64,000 nucleotides of DNA from positions 81,124,760-81,188,759 of the forward strand of contig CM043948.1 in assembly GCA_014529385.2 (NCBI GenBank). Direction: 5' to 3'. This stretch comes from Adiantum capillus-veneris (lineage: Eukaryota > Streptophyta > Polypodiopsida > Polypodiales > Pteridaceae). The notes under the pieces were generated by a model. It worked only from the letters and a program-made list of their open reading frames with translations, did not search any database and was not told where the DNA came from. Positions 54,612-64,000 of this stretch are shown piece by piece. Within the stretch, counting starts at the first letter, position 1; the number at the start of each line of letters is the position of its first letter. A program made the translations under genes and the position numbers.

Positions 54612-56489
54612 AGTGTTTAACTGCATTGACATTAATAGAATTATAGGGCCAATCAGGGCCATGCATAGACACGACTTTGTAACCTACATACTACACAACC
54701 AGAATACTCAGTTGTTCTGGTAGACTGAAGTGAGGAGGGGGGGAGACAACCTGAAAATGGACAAAGCTTAGCCATCTAAAAAAGATACGGGCAATGTTTT
54801 GAAGTTCTTGTGTGTTAATGTATGATCTTGAATAAATTAGCCAATTTCAAAGTACTTGTGTGTTAATGTACGATCTTGAATAAATAGCCGATTTTGAAGT
54901 ACTTGTGTGTTAACGTATGATCTTTCTTGAATAAATTAGCCGATTGCCCATGTAACACAATAATTGGGAAATGCAATGAGTTAATTCCTTTATTTGTGTA
55001 TATATTGTACATAACTGCCAAAAGACATAAATAGTGTAGTTTTTACTTATATTGTGTTTTTTAGGCCAAAATCATTATGAAAATGGAGCAGTCCACAAAA
55101 ATATGGCCAAATAATAAATTTAGGGGTTTTTAGTAGTTTTGCGTATAGGAAGAAATTTTTTGAGCAGTTAGGTTAATTTTTCTTTCTTTTGCTAATAAAA
55201 GCTAATAAAAGCCAAGAAAATAAAAAATAATGAGCAAGAATGTCAAAAATGGATCATGGCTTCAAACGTCAAATCTTAAAGGTCAATGGAACGGCCATAA
55301 AATTTTTGAAGCAAATCCGATCAAAAAACTCGGCGGCCACTTCAACTTACTAGTCATTTGGAGCAAAATGCGACAAAAAGATCCATGGATGTCAGTTTTC
55401 AAAGATTTTCAATCTGGGAGTACATTGTAAGGTCTTTTAGACTCACCAGGTAGGCAGGGGGTGTCAAAAAAGTCCAGGTATGTATAGTCGCTTGGGCTAA
55501 ATTTCCTCTCATTTGCATTCTAGACTTTAGAGGGAGAGCTCCGAGTTGTGGATTGTGGCAACCTTCCATGCTCTCCTACACCTATTTTATGGCTCTTACT
55601 CACTCTAGCCATGAGGGGTAAGTTCCTAACTATGTTTAGAAGCATTTTGGATATCATACTGTCAACCACACAAGCAGTAGGAGGCACATATACAAAAACC
55701 AATCTGGAATCTTTTGGGATTGGAATTGCTAACACTGGCCACATCAGACCTCCATATTGCGCCAAAAGTGAACCAAAGGCTCTTCACTAGTAGGGCAACA
55801 CAATGCTAGGGTCAAAGATGCAAAAAGTCCAAGAAAAAATGAGCTATTATCTTTGGCGTGCCAAAGATAGAAGATCTAGATGGGGACCAAATTACTATTA
55901 TGTTAGGGATTTCTGGAGAGTTAGGGGTGCAATGAAGGTCCAATCATCAATGAATGGTAAGATGACCATATCCTTACTGCAATGACACATTTTGCACCAC
56001 CTTGAAAAATATTGATCCGTTTAAGCTCAAACTCAAAGGGGGCACTCTATACCTTACAATGGAACCTTACCAACCTTCAGTGGTTGGGTAGACAGCTAGT
56101 GACTAAAGACTCCAAGTCAAGCTCGGCTCAAAAGGGAACTGTCAACCTAATTGGGGACACCAACAAGTGCAATAAACACAACCAAGGGCTTCACCCTACA
56201 TAATTAACCTAGTAGAAGCTATATGGAGAAGGATTAGGGCCTAAATTTCATTAATGTGTAAAAATTATCTTAGGCACGCTGAAGATAATTTGCTAGGATG
56301 GAAGCACATTGTGCACACACTTTCACATTAGCATGGTTCCCTACCTCTCATAGAGCTCACATCACATTGGTACACTCATTACATTCATAACTACTCTCAA
56401 ATGTATTTTACTACACCAAATAGACTCGTGTCCCAAAATTGAGTTTTAGCCTATTAATCCAGACCCAACTTCATGTGAGATCAAGGATC
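54612..56489 (+). other. T3 3' noncoding region
   Basis: A PPT-like gtgaggaggggggg lies near 54730-54744, but no LTR with a partner follows it. A three-copy tandem repeat lies at 54801-54947. The part around 55520-55625 resembles T2 49290-49400. I see no gene. Confidence 0.5.
54801..54947. repeat. ~49-bp tandem repeat, three copies
   Basis: The unit around cttgtgtgttaatgtatgat, then cttgaataaattagcc, is repeated three times with small changes. Confidence 0.9.
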
Positions 56490-56766
56490 TGTAGACATGT
56501 AGTAGTGTTAGTGTGTATACGCGCTTCACCAGGGGCACTTTTCTCCCACTGGGTTTTTCCCCCTGGACATCCGGTGTGAAAGGACACCTTATCTCTTAGG
56601 GTTTCATATAAGCTTTGTAGCTCTGAGTTTGTATACACTATTATTCTAATACAGAGAGAGAGACTACAGAGATCTCGTACGCAAGCTCTGTGTCTTCTCC
56701 TTCTCCATCTTCTTCCTACTCTGAGTTGCTGTCTTCCTTCTGTTTCCTGTTTCATCATCTTCAACA
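56490..56766 (+). repeat. C3 5' LTR
   Basis: This 277-bp LTR starts TGTAGACATG and ends CTTCAACA. A TATA-like CATATAAG lies at 56605-56612. It contains the ttctcccactgggttttt motif common in plant LTR R regions. Confidence 0.97.
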
Positions 56767-56768
56767 AT

Positions 56769-56780
56769 TGGTATCAGAGC
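56769..56780 (+). other. C3 primer-binding site (initiator tRNA-Met type)
   Basis: TGGTATCAGAGC lies two bases after the LTR. The leader 56781-57154 has no other feature. Confidence 0.93.
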
Positions 56781-57154
56781 AAGGTGATTTCCAGAGCCTC
56801 TACTTGCGTTTTCGCGTCCGCGCGCGCAATCGCAGTTTTCGGAAAATTTGCTCGTGGGAGCATCCTCAACGTTCCGGGAGTATTCTTACTAGGCGACCTG
56901 GGGTTTTACCCCCCTTTCAAAGCCGTTCGAGCCCTCAGAATTTTGTTCTGAGCAGCGTAGCAGAAGTTACTTTTCGGAGGCGTTTAGATCAAGAGGGTGT
57001 GCTTTTTGACAGATTTTCTTCAGGTAAACAGTTCTTTTGGGAAGCAGCTTGTCTTAGCTTTGTGCTGAGATTTTGTGTAGAGTTTTGCTTGCATTGGAGA
57101 GGATATTTGTGAATCTCTTGGAGGTTCTTTTGCTCTCTTGTGTGCATCCACAGT

Positions 57155-58105
57155 ATGGCTCAATCTACGGAGAAAGAGATTTTTGGTGCGTTTACATCCG
57201 AAGACAAATTGGATGGTACCAACTATTCTCTTTGGTCTTTTATGGCCAAAAATGTTTTGGTTGGTAAAGGATTGTGGGATTATGTATCTGGAGATGAAGT
57301 TCGTCCAGGTAGCATTGCACCTGCCACGCCTGGTCGTGGTGCAGCTGTTGGTGCAGGACCCTCACAAGTCACTCCAGAGCAAAAGAGATGGGATACTAAA
57401 GATGCACAAGCTATGGCTGTGATTGCCTTAACCATAAAGAGGACAATCACACCACATATCAGATCTTGCAGAACTTCTGAGGATGCTTGGAACACTCTGC
57501 AAGCTATGTTTGGAGGAAGAAACGCTGCCAGAATAGAGTTTTTGAAGAAACAACTTGACAAAATACAGATGGACGAAGATGACGATATTGTCGAGCATCT
57601 TACAAAAATCAGGGATCTTAAAGAGAAATTTCTTAGCATTGATGAAGTGATTCCAGAGAAGGACTTGGTTTCCAAAACACTCAATTCACTACCACCATCT
57701 TATCTGACTTTTCAGACTTCTTTGACTCTGTCTTTGCGAGCTAATCCTGAGCCTCTTCATTTTGAAGAGTTAGTGGCTTTGCTATTGCAGGAGGCTCAAT
57801 CACGTAAGAACAAGTCTTTACAGGTGTATGGTATGGATCATGCTCTTGTTGTACAGAACAAAAACAAGGGTAAAGAGAGTGCTCATTACTCCAAGTCTAG
57901 TGCAGGACAATCTTCAGAGAAGTCTAAAGGTGATTCTGACAAGTCCAAGAAGAAAGGTAAATGTCACTACTGCAAGAAACCTGGTCACTACATTAGTGAG
58001 TGTAAAAAGCGAATTGCTAAAGAAAAGAAGAAAGAGTCAAGTTTGGTTGTTTCAGCTTCTGGTGATTCTTCTACAGCTAAAGAAGAGTCTGCAAACTTTG
58101 TGTAG
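57155..58105 (+). CDS. C3 gag
   Basis: The start at MAQSTEKEIF (57155) is chosen over the upstream in-frame ATG at 57140, because homologues begin close to the LDGTNY motif. It has LDGTNYSLWSFMAKNVL near residue 20, an Ala/Gly-rich loop, the UBN2-type core, and an intact zinc knuckle CHYCKKPGHYISEC near residues 270-283. The frame closes with TAG 58103-58105 but continues in phase into the protease. Confidence 0.92.
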   Translation: MAQSTEKEIFGAFTSEDKLDGTNYSLWSFMAKNVLVGKGLWDYVSGDEVRPGSIAPATPGRGAAVGAGPSQVTPEQKRWDTKDAQAMAVIALTIKRTITPHIRSCRTSEDAWNTLQAMFGGRNAARIEFLKKQLDKIQMDEDDDIVEHLTKIRDLKEKFLSIDEVIPEKDLVSKTLNSLPPSYLTFQTSLTLSLRANPEPLHFEELVALLLQEAQSRKNKSLQVYGMDHALVVQNKNKGKESAHYSKSSAGQSSEKSKGDSDKSKKKGKCHYCKKPGHYISECKKRIAKEKKKESSLVVSASGDSSTAKEESANFV

Positions 58106-58741
58106 GATTCTTATGCTTTTGTAGTATGTTCAGATTTTTCTACTTACAGTGTTGACAAAACACAAATGATTTGGTACTTTGATAGTGGTGCATCCAGGCA
58201 TATTACTTCAAGGAAGGATTTGTTTTGTTCATTGGATGCAGCTCCAGCAGGAAAGAAGGTGACATGTGCAAATAATGCTTCTTATCCAATCAAAGGCGTT
58301 GGTAAGATTTCGATTACCATTTCAGATGGTTCAGATTTATGCTTGCCAGATGTCTTATATGTTCCAGGGATCAAGAAGAATTTGTTGTCTGTATCCTCTC
58401 TTGCAAAAAATGGTCTTCGGGTCATTTTTGAGGATGACAGATGTGTTGTACGAGATCGAGAGAATGATTATTCTCTTATCACTACAGGTACGCTGGAAAA
58501 TGGACTATTTGTGCTAGATCGTTATGAAAAGCAGATTCAGGTATGTATTGCAGAAACAAAGACTCAAGCCATGCAGGATGCTGAGTTGTGGCATGCTAGA
58601 TTTGGGCATGTTAGTTATGGCAGTTTGATGACTTTACAACGTCATAATATGGTGCATGATTTGTCTTTATTGGAGATGCCACCAAGACATGTATGTGAAG
58701 GTTGCGTTCTTGGAAAGATGCACAGATTTGCATTTTCGTAG
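58106..58741 (+). CDS. C3 protease and GAG-pre-integrase
   Basis: It is in phase with gag after the TAG. The active site WYFDSGASRHIT is intact (D-S-G about 58181-58189). LPDVLYVPGIKKNLLSVSSL is typical of copia. The zinc region LWHARFGHVSYGSL and CEGCVLGKMHR then leads into a TAG at 58739-58741. Both TAGs would be explained by single C-to-T changes. Confidence 0.9.
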   Translation, partial: DSYAFVVCSDFSTYSVDKTQMIWYFDSGASRHITSRKDLFCSLDAAPAGKKVTCANNASYPIKGVGKISITISDGSDLCLPDVLYVPGIKKNLLSVSSLAKNGLRVIFEDDRCVVRDRENDYSLITTGTLENGLFVLDRYEKQIQVCIAETKTQAMQDAELWHARFGHVSYGSLMTLQRHNMVHDLSLLEMPPRHVCEGCVLGKMHRFAFS

Positions 58742-61288
58742 GATGGTTCAGTTAGAGCGACACGAAAGTTGCAGCTTGTACACAGTGATGTATGTGGTCC
58801 TATGAGGACGCCATCTATAGGAAACAACCTTTATTTTGTGACCTTCATTGATGACTTTTCCAGGTTTTATTGGGTGTATCCACTCAAAGCAAAGTCAGAT
58901 GTGTTTGCAGTTTTTCAACATTATGTCGCCATGGTTGAAAATGAAACAGGTTGCAAAGTACAGACTCTTCGTACCGATCGAGGAGGTGAATACATGTCAG
59001 GTGCATTTAAGGATTTTTTGGGAAAGAAAGGCATTAAACACCAATGCACTATGCCATACACACCACAACAGAATGGTGTTGCAGAAAGGAAGAACAGGTC
59101 TTTAATGGAGACGGCTATATGTATGCTCAAGGCTAAGAGTTTGCCTCATAAGCTATGGATGGAGGCAGTTGCTTGTGCAACACATGTTTTGAAAAGGTGT
59201 CCTACTCGTGCCTTGAAGACCATTACTCCATTTGAAGCTTGGTATGACAGAAAACCTTCAGTCAGTTATCTTCGTGTTTTTGGTTGTCTTGCTTATGCTC
59301 ACATCCCTCAGCAGTTACGTGGCAAGCTTGATGACAAGGCAATCAAATGTATATTTGTGGGGTACAGTAGTGGAAGTAAAGGTTATAGACTTTACAATCC
59401 TATTACAAACAAGATTTTTGAAATTCGTGATGTAATTTTTGCAGAAACTACTGCTCAACCTATGGTTTCTTTTGATGTACCGCATATGCAGACACATGAT
59501 GTATTTGAAGGTTTGCTTCCTTCTTTTGTGGAGAATCAAGAATCACAACAGGTTGATAATCTTGATCAATTTTTTGATCAGCATGTGACACCTCATGATG
59601 TAGAGGAAATTGTGTGTGAAGAGCAAGAAGTTCCTAGGGAAGAAAGAACCTTGCCTAAATGGGTTCAGAAAACTTTGCAGGAGAGCAAGTTGGATGCACC
59701 GTTGCCACGAAAAACACGTGCTGGTACTACTTTTGGCAGAGAGCAAGTAGATTTGGCTTGCTTTAGCACTCTTTGTGATGCAGATGAGCCTGATTCATGT
59801 GAACAAGCTTTAGAGTGTGTTCAGTGGAAAGATGCTATGCAACAAGAAATTGATTCTATTCATAAGAATCATACATGGGATCTAGTGGACTTGCCTACAG
59901 GTAAAAAGCCTATTGGTACAAAGTGGGTTTTTAAGGTAAAAAGGAAACAAGATGGTATTGTTGACAGGTACAAAGCAAGGCTTGTGGCAAAAGGCTATGC
60001 GCAACAGAAAGGCATAGATTATGATGAAACCTTTGCTCCTACTTCTCGTGCGTCCACAGTTAGATCACTAGTTGCAATTGCTGCTCATCATGGTTGGAAA
60101 GTGCATCAGTTGGATATCAAAACTGCTTTTTTGAATGGTGATTTGCAGGAAGAAGTTTATGTAATTCAACCAAGTGGTTTTGTTGTAAAAGGTCAAGAGC
60201 AAAAGGTATGCAGATTGCATAAAGCTTTGTATGGTCTCAAACAGGCTCCAAGAGCATGGTATGAGAAGATACATACTTATTTGATTGGCCAGGGATTTCA
60301 GAATAGTCCAACAGAAAGTACTTTGTATGTCAAAAAGAGAGATGGAGTTCTCATTATGCTAACACTTTATGTTGATGATATGCTTCTTACAGGTAATACT
60401 GCAGATGAAATTGAAGCGTTTAAAGATGCTTTGAGAAAAACCTTTGAGATGTCTGATCTTGGTTTACTACATTATTACTTGGGTATTCAGTTTGTGCAAT
60501 CAGAGGATGGCATATACATGTTGCAGGCAAAATATTTGCATAAAATTTTGGACAAGTTTGGTATGCAAAATTGTAAGCCAATCTCTACACCCGTAGAAAC
60601 TAGATCAAAGTTGAGCATGCATGATGCTGGAGAACCTTTTGATGTACATACTTATGCAGCAGCCGTTGGTTGCTTGATATATTTGGCAGGCAACACTCGT
60701 CCAGACATTCAATTTGGGGTTTCACAAGCAAGCAGATTTATGCACAGCCCAGGTATGCATCATTGGCAGGCTGTGAAGCGCATACTTTGTTACCTTTCAG
60801 GTACCCCTAATCTTGCCATGTTCTTTCCAAGGGGGGATATGTATGGAAAGCACAGTTCTATGCAGCTTCTTGGTTACAGCGATTCAGATTGGGCTGGTGA
60901 TTTTGACACACGACATTCCACAAGTGGCAATTGTTTTTTCTTGGGAAATGCATGTATATCTTGGCTAAGCAAGAAGCAACCCACAGTGGCTACATCAACT
61001 TGTGAAGCTGAGTATAGGGCAGCTTTCATGGCAACAGTTGATTGTGTATGGATACGCAGGTTATTGGCAGATCTTTGTGAGTGTCAACAGGCACCCACTA
61101 CCATTTTCACTGACAGTCAGAGTGCTATGGCAGTTGCAAGGAATCCAGTATTTCATGCAAGAACAAAGCACATAGAGGTTCACTACCACTATGTCACGGA
61201 AAGGCTACATGTAGGGGAGATCACACTAACTTACTGTCCTACACATGATAACATTGCAGATCACACTAACTTACTGTCCTACACATGA
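58742..61288 (+). CDS. C3 integrase, reverse transcriptase and RNase H
   Basis: It continues in the same frame for about 848 codons. Integrase acids are in LVHSDVCGPM, LRTDRGGEY and QNGVAERKNRSL. RT has DRYKARLVAKGYAQQKGIDY, QLDIKTAFLNGDLQEEVY and YVDD at 60368-60379. RNase H has STCEAEYRAAF and FTDSQSAMAVARNPVF. The last ~30 residues are replaced by a short out-of-frame tail, because a 40-bp tandem duplication (61221-61300) adds one base modulo three and leads to TGA at 61286-61288. Confidence 0.93.
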   Translation, partial: DGSVRATRKLQLVHSDVCGPMRTPSIGNNLYFVTFIDDFSRFYWVYPLKAKSDVFAVFQHYVAMVENETGCKVQTLRTDRGGEYMSGAFKDFLGKKGIKHQCTMPYTPQQNGVAERKNRSLMETAICMLKAKSLPHKLWMEAVACATHVLKRCPTRALKTITPFEAWYDRKPSVSYLRVFGCLAYAHIPQQLRGKLDDKAIKCIFVGYSSGSKGYRLYNPITNKIFEIRDVIFAETTAQPMVSFDVPHMQTHDVFEGLLPSFVENQESQQVDNLDQFFDQHVTPHDVEEIVCEEQEVPREERTLPKWVQKTLQESKLDAPLPRKTRAGTTFGREQVDLACFSTLCDADEPDSCEQALECVQWKDAMQQEIDSIHKNHTWDLVDLPTGKKPIGTKWVFKVKRKQDGIVDRYKARLVAKGYAQQKGIDYDETFAPTSRASTVRSLVAIAAHHGWKVHQLDIKTAFLNGDLQEEVYVIQPSGFVVKGQEQKVCRLHKALYGLKQAPRAWYEKIHTYLIGQGFQNSPTESTLYVKKRDGVLIMLTLYVDDMLLTGNTADEIEAFKDALRKTFEMSDLGLLHYYLGIQFVQSEDGIYMLQAKYLHKILDKFGMQNCKPISTPVETRSKLSMHDAGEPFDVHTYAAAVGCLIYLAGNTRPDIQFGVSQASRFMHSPGMHHWQAVKRILCYLSGTPNLAMFFPRGDMYGKHSSMQLLGYSDSDWAGDFDTRHSTSGNCFFLGNACISWLSKKQPTVATSTCEAEYRAAFMATVDCVWIRRLLADLCECQQAPTTIFTDSQSAMAVARNPVFHARTKHIEVHYHYVTERLHVGEITLTYCPTHDNIADHTNLLSYT

Positions 61289-61300
61289 TAACATTGCAGA
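61221..61300. repeat. 40-bp perfect tandem duplication in C3 RNase H
   Basis: 61221-61260 and 61261-61300 are identical by eye (units begin tcacactaacttactgtcct). It causes the frameshift at the end of pol. Confidence 0.96.
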
Positions 61301-61411
61301 TCTATTTACGAAGGCGTTATCACGAGAAAAGTTTGAAGCTTTCCGAAAAGCTTTGGGCTTACTCTCATACACATGATGATCTGCTACCTTGTACGGATTC
61401 ACACTATCACT

Positions 61412-61423
61412 ACAGGGGGGATT
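61412..61423 (+). other. C3 polypurine tract
   Basis: acaggggggatt directly precedes the TG of the 3' LTR. Confidence 0.85.
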
Positions 61424-61700
61424 TGTAGACATGTAGTAGTGTTAGTGTGTATACGCGCTTCACCAGGGGCACTTTTCTCCCACTGGGTTTTTCCCCCTGG
61501 ACATCCGGTGTGAAAGGACACCTTATCTCTTAGGGTTTCATATAAGCTTTGTAGCTCTGAGTTTGTATACACTATTATTCTAATACAGAGAGAGAGACTA
61601 CAGAGATCTCGTACGCAAGCTCTGTGTCTTCTCCTTTTCCATCTTCTTCCTACTCTGAGTTGCTGTCTTCCTTCTGTTTCCTGTTTCATCATCTTCAACA
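61424..61700 (+). repeat. C3 3' LTR
   Basis: This 277-bp LTR differs from 56490-56766 at one base by eye. Confidence 0.97.
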
Positions 61701-62145
61701 TGAAACTTAGCAAACAAGATTGTCCCGTGTCTGAGAAAGAACAGGCTGAAATGGATAAGATTCCATATGCGTCTGCAGTGGGTAGTTTGATGTATGCAAT
61801 GATTGCTACTCGCCCAGACATTGCATTTGCAATGGGAGTAGTAAGTCGATACATGTCAAACCCATGCAAGAAACATTGGGAGGCAGTGAAAGGAATATTG
61901 AGATACCTGAAAGCTACAAAGAGTATGCGTATATGCTATGGGAGTCAGGAGCTAAGTTTAAAGGGTTTTACAGACTCAGATTATGCAGGTGACTTAGACA
62001 ACCGAAGGTCTACGTCAGGGTATGTCTTTACATTGGCTGGTGGAGTAGTATCATGGTGTTCTAGATTACAAGATTGTGTTACTCAGTCTACTACAGAGGC
62101 TGAATATGTTGCAGCATCAGAGGCATCCAAAGAATCAATTTGGCT
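61701..62145 (+). pseudogene. C4: copia RT/RNase H fragment related to C2
   Basis: 445 bases closely match C2 18440-18886: MKLSKQDCPVSEKEQ, ATRPDIAFAMGVVSRYM and TTEAEYVAASEASKESIW. It is cut on the left exactly at the C3 LTR end and on the right where the match to C2 stops after tttggct. The frame stays open, but the fragment lacks both YVDD and the C-terminus. Confidence 0.9.
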
Positions 62146-63230
62146 CTCCCTTTGCTTTCCCTTTTTCTCTTTTATTTCATTTGAGGGGAGTGTCTTCCTC
62201 CTCCACCTCTTCTTCTTCCTTGTCGCTTTCAGTGGCTTTTGTTGCAGTAGTTGTCTCTTGGCTAGGGACATCGACTAGTCTTGGTCCTTAGGCTGGTCCT
62301 CACTGGTGGAGATCTTGTCTGCACTTCTTCTTCTTCATTATTGTTCAAGAGCCATAGATTTTTCTTTGGGGAAGGTGGTAGATGTTCTACCTGGCCGATA
62401 GCATGGTAAACTATCCTTGTTAACAGTTTTAAAGCTCCCAAGAAGGTGATGTTCTCTAGATTTTTCACATGAGTGAGAGTGGTGTGAATATATTGGGTGT
62501 GGTCTACTTTTGTCATGTCTTTTCTCTTTGAGTCCTATGTGAATGTGGATGACACAACATGATTTGGAACTATGTATTTGGAAGGCCTTTTGGCAGTGAA
62601 ATGAAAGTGTTGATGATAGAGCCAAAGTCCCGCTCTATCCCTCTTTCCTTTAGATTTGAGAAGGAGGTTGATGACTGACTAGTGAAGATGCCGATTGTGG
62701 GCAACCCTCTGGGTCTCACAAGTTTTCCTCCTCATTGTAGCCTTAGGGATTCAGCAACTTAGTCTTCGGCGATATGCACCTCTATTGGAGAGTCATTCAA
62801 ATACGAGATGGTTGCCCTTCCTTCTTCTGTAATGCTATGCAGGAGCTCATAAGCCCTCTTGTAGTCTACACCACAAGGCTCCAGTTCAAGGTAGTCTTTA
62901 AGACCAATTCTTTCCCAAAGTGACATGACTGCCTCTTCTTTGATAAGACCTTGAGATTCTTTTAGTAACATCTAAACTTCCACTTTAGACCCATGTGCGC
63001 TTTTGAATGAGCCATGGTATAAAGTGACATGTTGACTTTCAAGCTGTTCTTTTGTCAGCCAGGTGACAAGTTCTTCCTTGATGGAGTCTTCTTCTAACTG
63101 GTATGGTGAAAGCTCGGAAAAATTTCCTTCATGGTTTTCTTCTTTGGACTTGCCAAGGTATATGAGAGTGTAAGATACCCTCGCCGGAGAAAACACTTTG
63201 TCGAGGTAAATATTGCCAAATAATTTTTAA
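62146..63230 (-). pseudogene. Minus-strand relative of the T2 accessory ORF
   Basis: Reading leftward, two adjacent open pieces align with T2 51340-51640. WLTKEQLESQHVTLYHGSFK matches T2 WIQEDLLESNDLKIYQGVLK in layout. LKDYLELEPCGVDYKRAYEL matches LHNYFEAVPAGIDIKRVWDF. The pieces are separated by one in-frame stop (62972-62974). Further left only broken coding remains, then an acidic/basic Glu/Lys-rich stretch at about 62160-62270, like the T2 tail. C4 truncates it. It implies another T2-type element, outside or destroyed, on the minus strand. Confidence 0.55.
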
Positions 63231-63250
63231 AGGGATTCATATATTTCACT

Positions 63251-63622
63251 GTGGAAATGCAATCCCTAAATATAGAAAAAATTTGCAGGAGGTGGATGAT
63301 TTGTCGTTCATTCCAACTACAAAGCTTGCAGAAACAAAGCTGGCTTGCCAACGAGGGAAATAAAGAAATGCTGAGCTTGTACTATGCAAGCGTGTTTGAT
63401 CTATCAAACGCTTTGTTGCAAAGTGTCAAGATGCTAGCTTTTGTCAAGGGTAGATATCACAGAGTTGGGCATTCTACAAAAAAACTTACACGTCGGGCTC
63501 AACAAGACCGAGCACCAGGCCTAGTTGCTATTGCTAGAGAGATTGAGGAAGGGCTTGGAGGTACACCACTCTATAGGCAGCCATTAATGGATGGAGATAA
63601 TATTATAGTAGCCAAAAAGTGA
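63251..63622 (+). other. Open frame of unknown nature
   Basis: A 123-codon open frame ends ...DGDNIIVAKK. It is basic in the middle (KGRYHRVGHSTKKLTRRAQQ) and has no domain I recognise. It lies beside the minus-strand relative of the T2 ORF and may be part of the same element or a chance ORF. From 63623 to 64000 I see nothing. Confidence 0.2.
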
Positions 63623-64000
63623 AAAGAGGTTGCAACAGTTAGTTGTGAGGAGGAGAATCCTTCGCATCTATGTGAGTATCTCATACAAAACATCCCGCGA
63701 AATTGAAGAGGCCTCCAAGCAAGAATTGGAGAGTGAACCTAGCACGGCAGCATCCAGTTCATTGGCCATACCAAGTTAGCAAGTCTCAATCAAGTAGAGA
63801 AACCAATAAGATAGAAATAAGCACTAAAAATCACAATCCATGCAAAATTTGCCTAAGATACAAATGGGTGCAGGTGCATGCAATTTTGTGCCAGAGTGAA
63901 TGATTAGGAAGTGTATGTGGGGTTGGTGATATGCATGGAGTTGGATAGCTTTTTGACACTTGTGGTGAGAATTGTGCACAAATTTGTGTCCTCTTTATCG

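Larger units (their letters stand above)
54205..56489 (+). mobile_element. T3, right part
   Basis: This resumes the W-x-P-K ORF cut at 36653 and then 3' noncoding sequence. No T3 3' LTR is recognised before C3 begins at 56490. Confidence 0.65.
56490..61700 (+). mobile_element. C3: young, nearly intact Ty1/copia element
   Basis: This is a 5211-bp element with 277-bp LTRs that differ at a single base by eye (near 56702/61636), PBS, gag, PR, IN, RT, RH and PPT. Its polyprotein is one frame except for two TAGs and a 40-bp duplication near the end. No TSD: GGATC before and TGAAA after. The left flank is T3 sequence and the right flank is a copia RT fragment. Confidence 0.95.

Noticed and set aside
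54727-54745. T3 polypurine tract and LTR start
   Set aside because: The G-rich tract is PPT-like, but no TG-initiated sequence with an LTR partner follows in the window.

Overview
The window is land-plant nuclear DNA made almost entirely of nested LTR retrotransposons. I see no host gene, rRNA, tRNA or CRISPR array. Plant origin is inferred from the families present (Ty1/copia gag-PR-IN-RT-RH elements, a chromodomain Ty3/gypsy element, and Athila/Tat-like gypsy elements primed by tRNA-Asp) and from the depth of nesting. The species cannot be fixed from the sequence; a large-genome plant, perhaps not an angiosperm, is only a guess. Labels used below: C = copia, G = chromovirus gypsy, T = Athila/Tat-like gypsy.

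Layout. C1 (1-2904, 5' end outside the window) is inserted in the 5' LTR of T1 (2905-31274). T1 is split by G1 (8377-24185, minus strand, TSD CAATT). G1 is split in its reverse transcriptase by C2 (12392-19435, TSD TATAG). After T1 comes the decayed T3 (about 31.6-36.65 kb, resuming at 54205-56489). T3 is split inside a tryptophan-motif ORF by the large T2 (36654-54204). C3 (56490-61700) follows; it is very young, with LTRs differing by one base. It abuts a C2-like RT fragment, C4 (61701-62145), and then a minus-strand relative of an accessory ORF found in T2 (about 62.15-63.23 kb).

How the parts work together. Each element carries, or once carried, the parts of a reverse-transcription cycle: LTR promoter, primer-binding site, gag, protease, integrase, RT and RNase H, and polypurine tract. 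All are broken by stops, frameshifts, deletions or nesting. C3 is closest to intact, with two in-frame TAGs and one 40-bp duplication. T1 has gag and protease but no RT, RNase H or integrase, so it would have needed enzymes in trans, plausibly from a T2/T3-like relative.

Most unusual content. T1 and T2 carry ~273-bp and ~285-bp leader repeats. These share a backbone but hold different palindromes at the same place: CGATCGCGATCG in T1, and AGACATCCTACG joined to its own reverse complement in T2. The T2 array occurs twice, before gag and before a separate 3' ORF. T1, T2 and T3 also share a second retropepsin-like domain downstream of the usual protease/pol block, followed by a W-[IVL]-P-K repeat protein. 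T2 has a further unrecognised 3' ORF with a divergent relative at the right end of the window.
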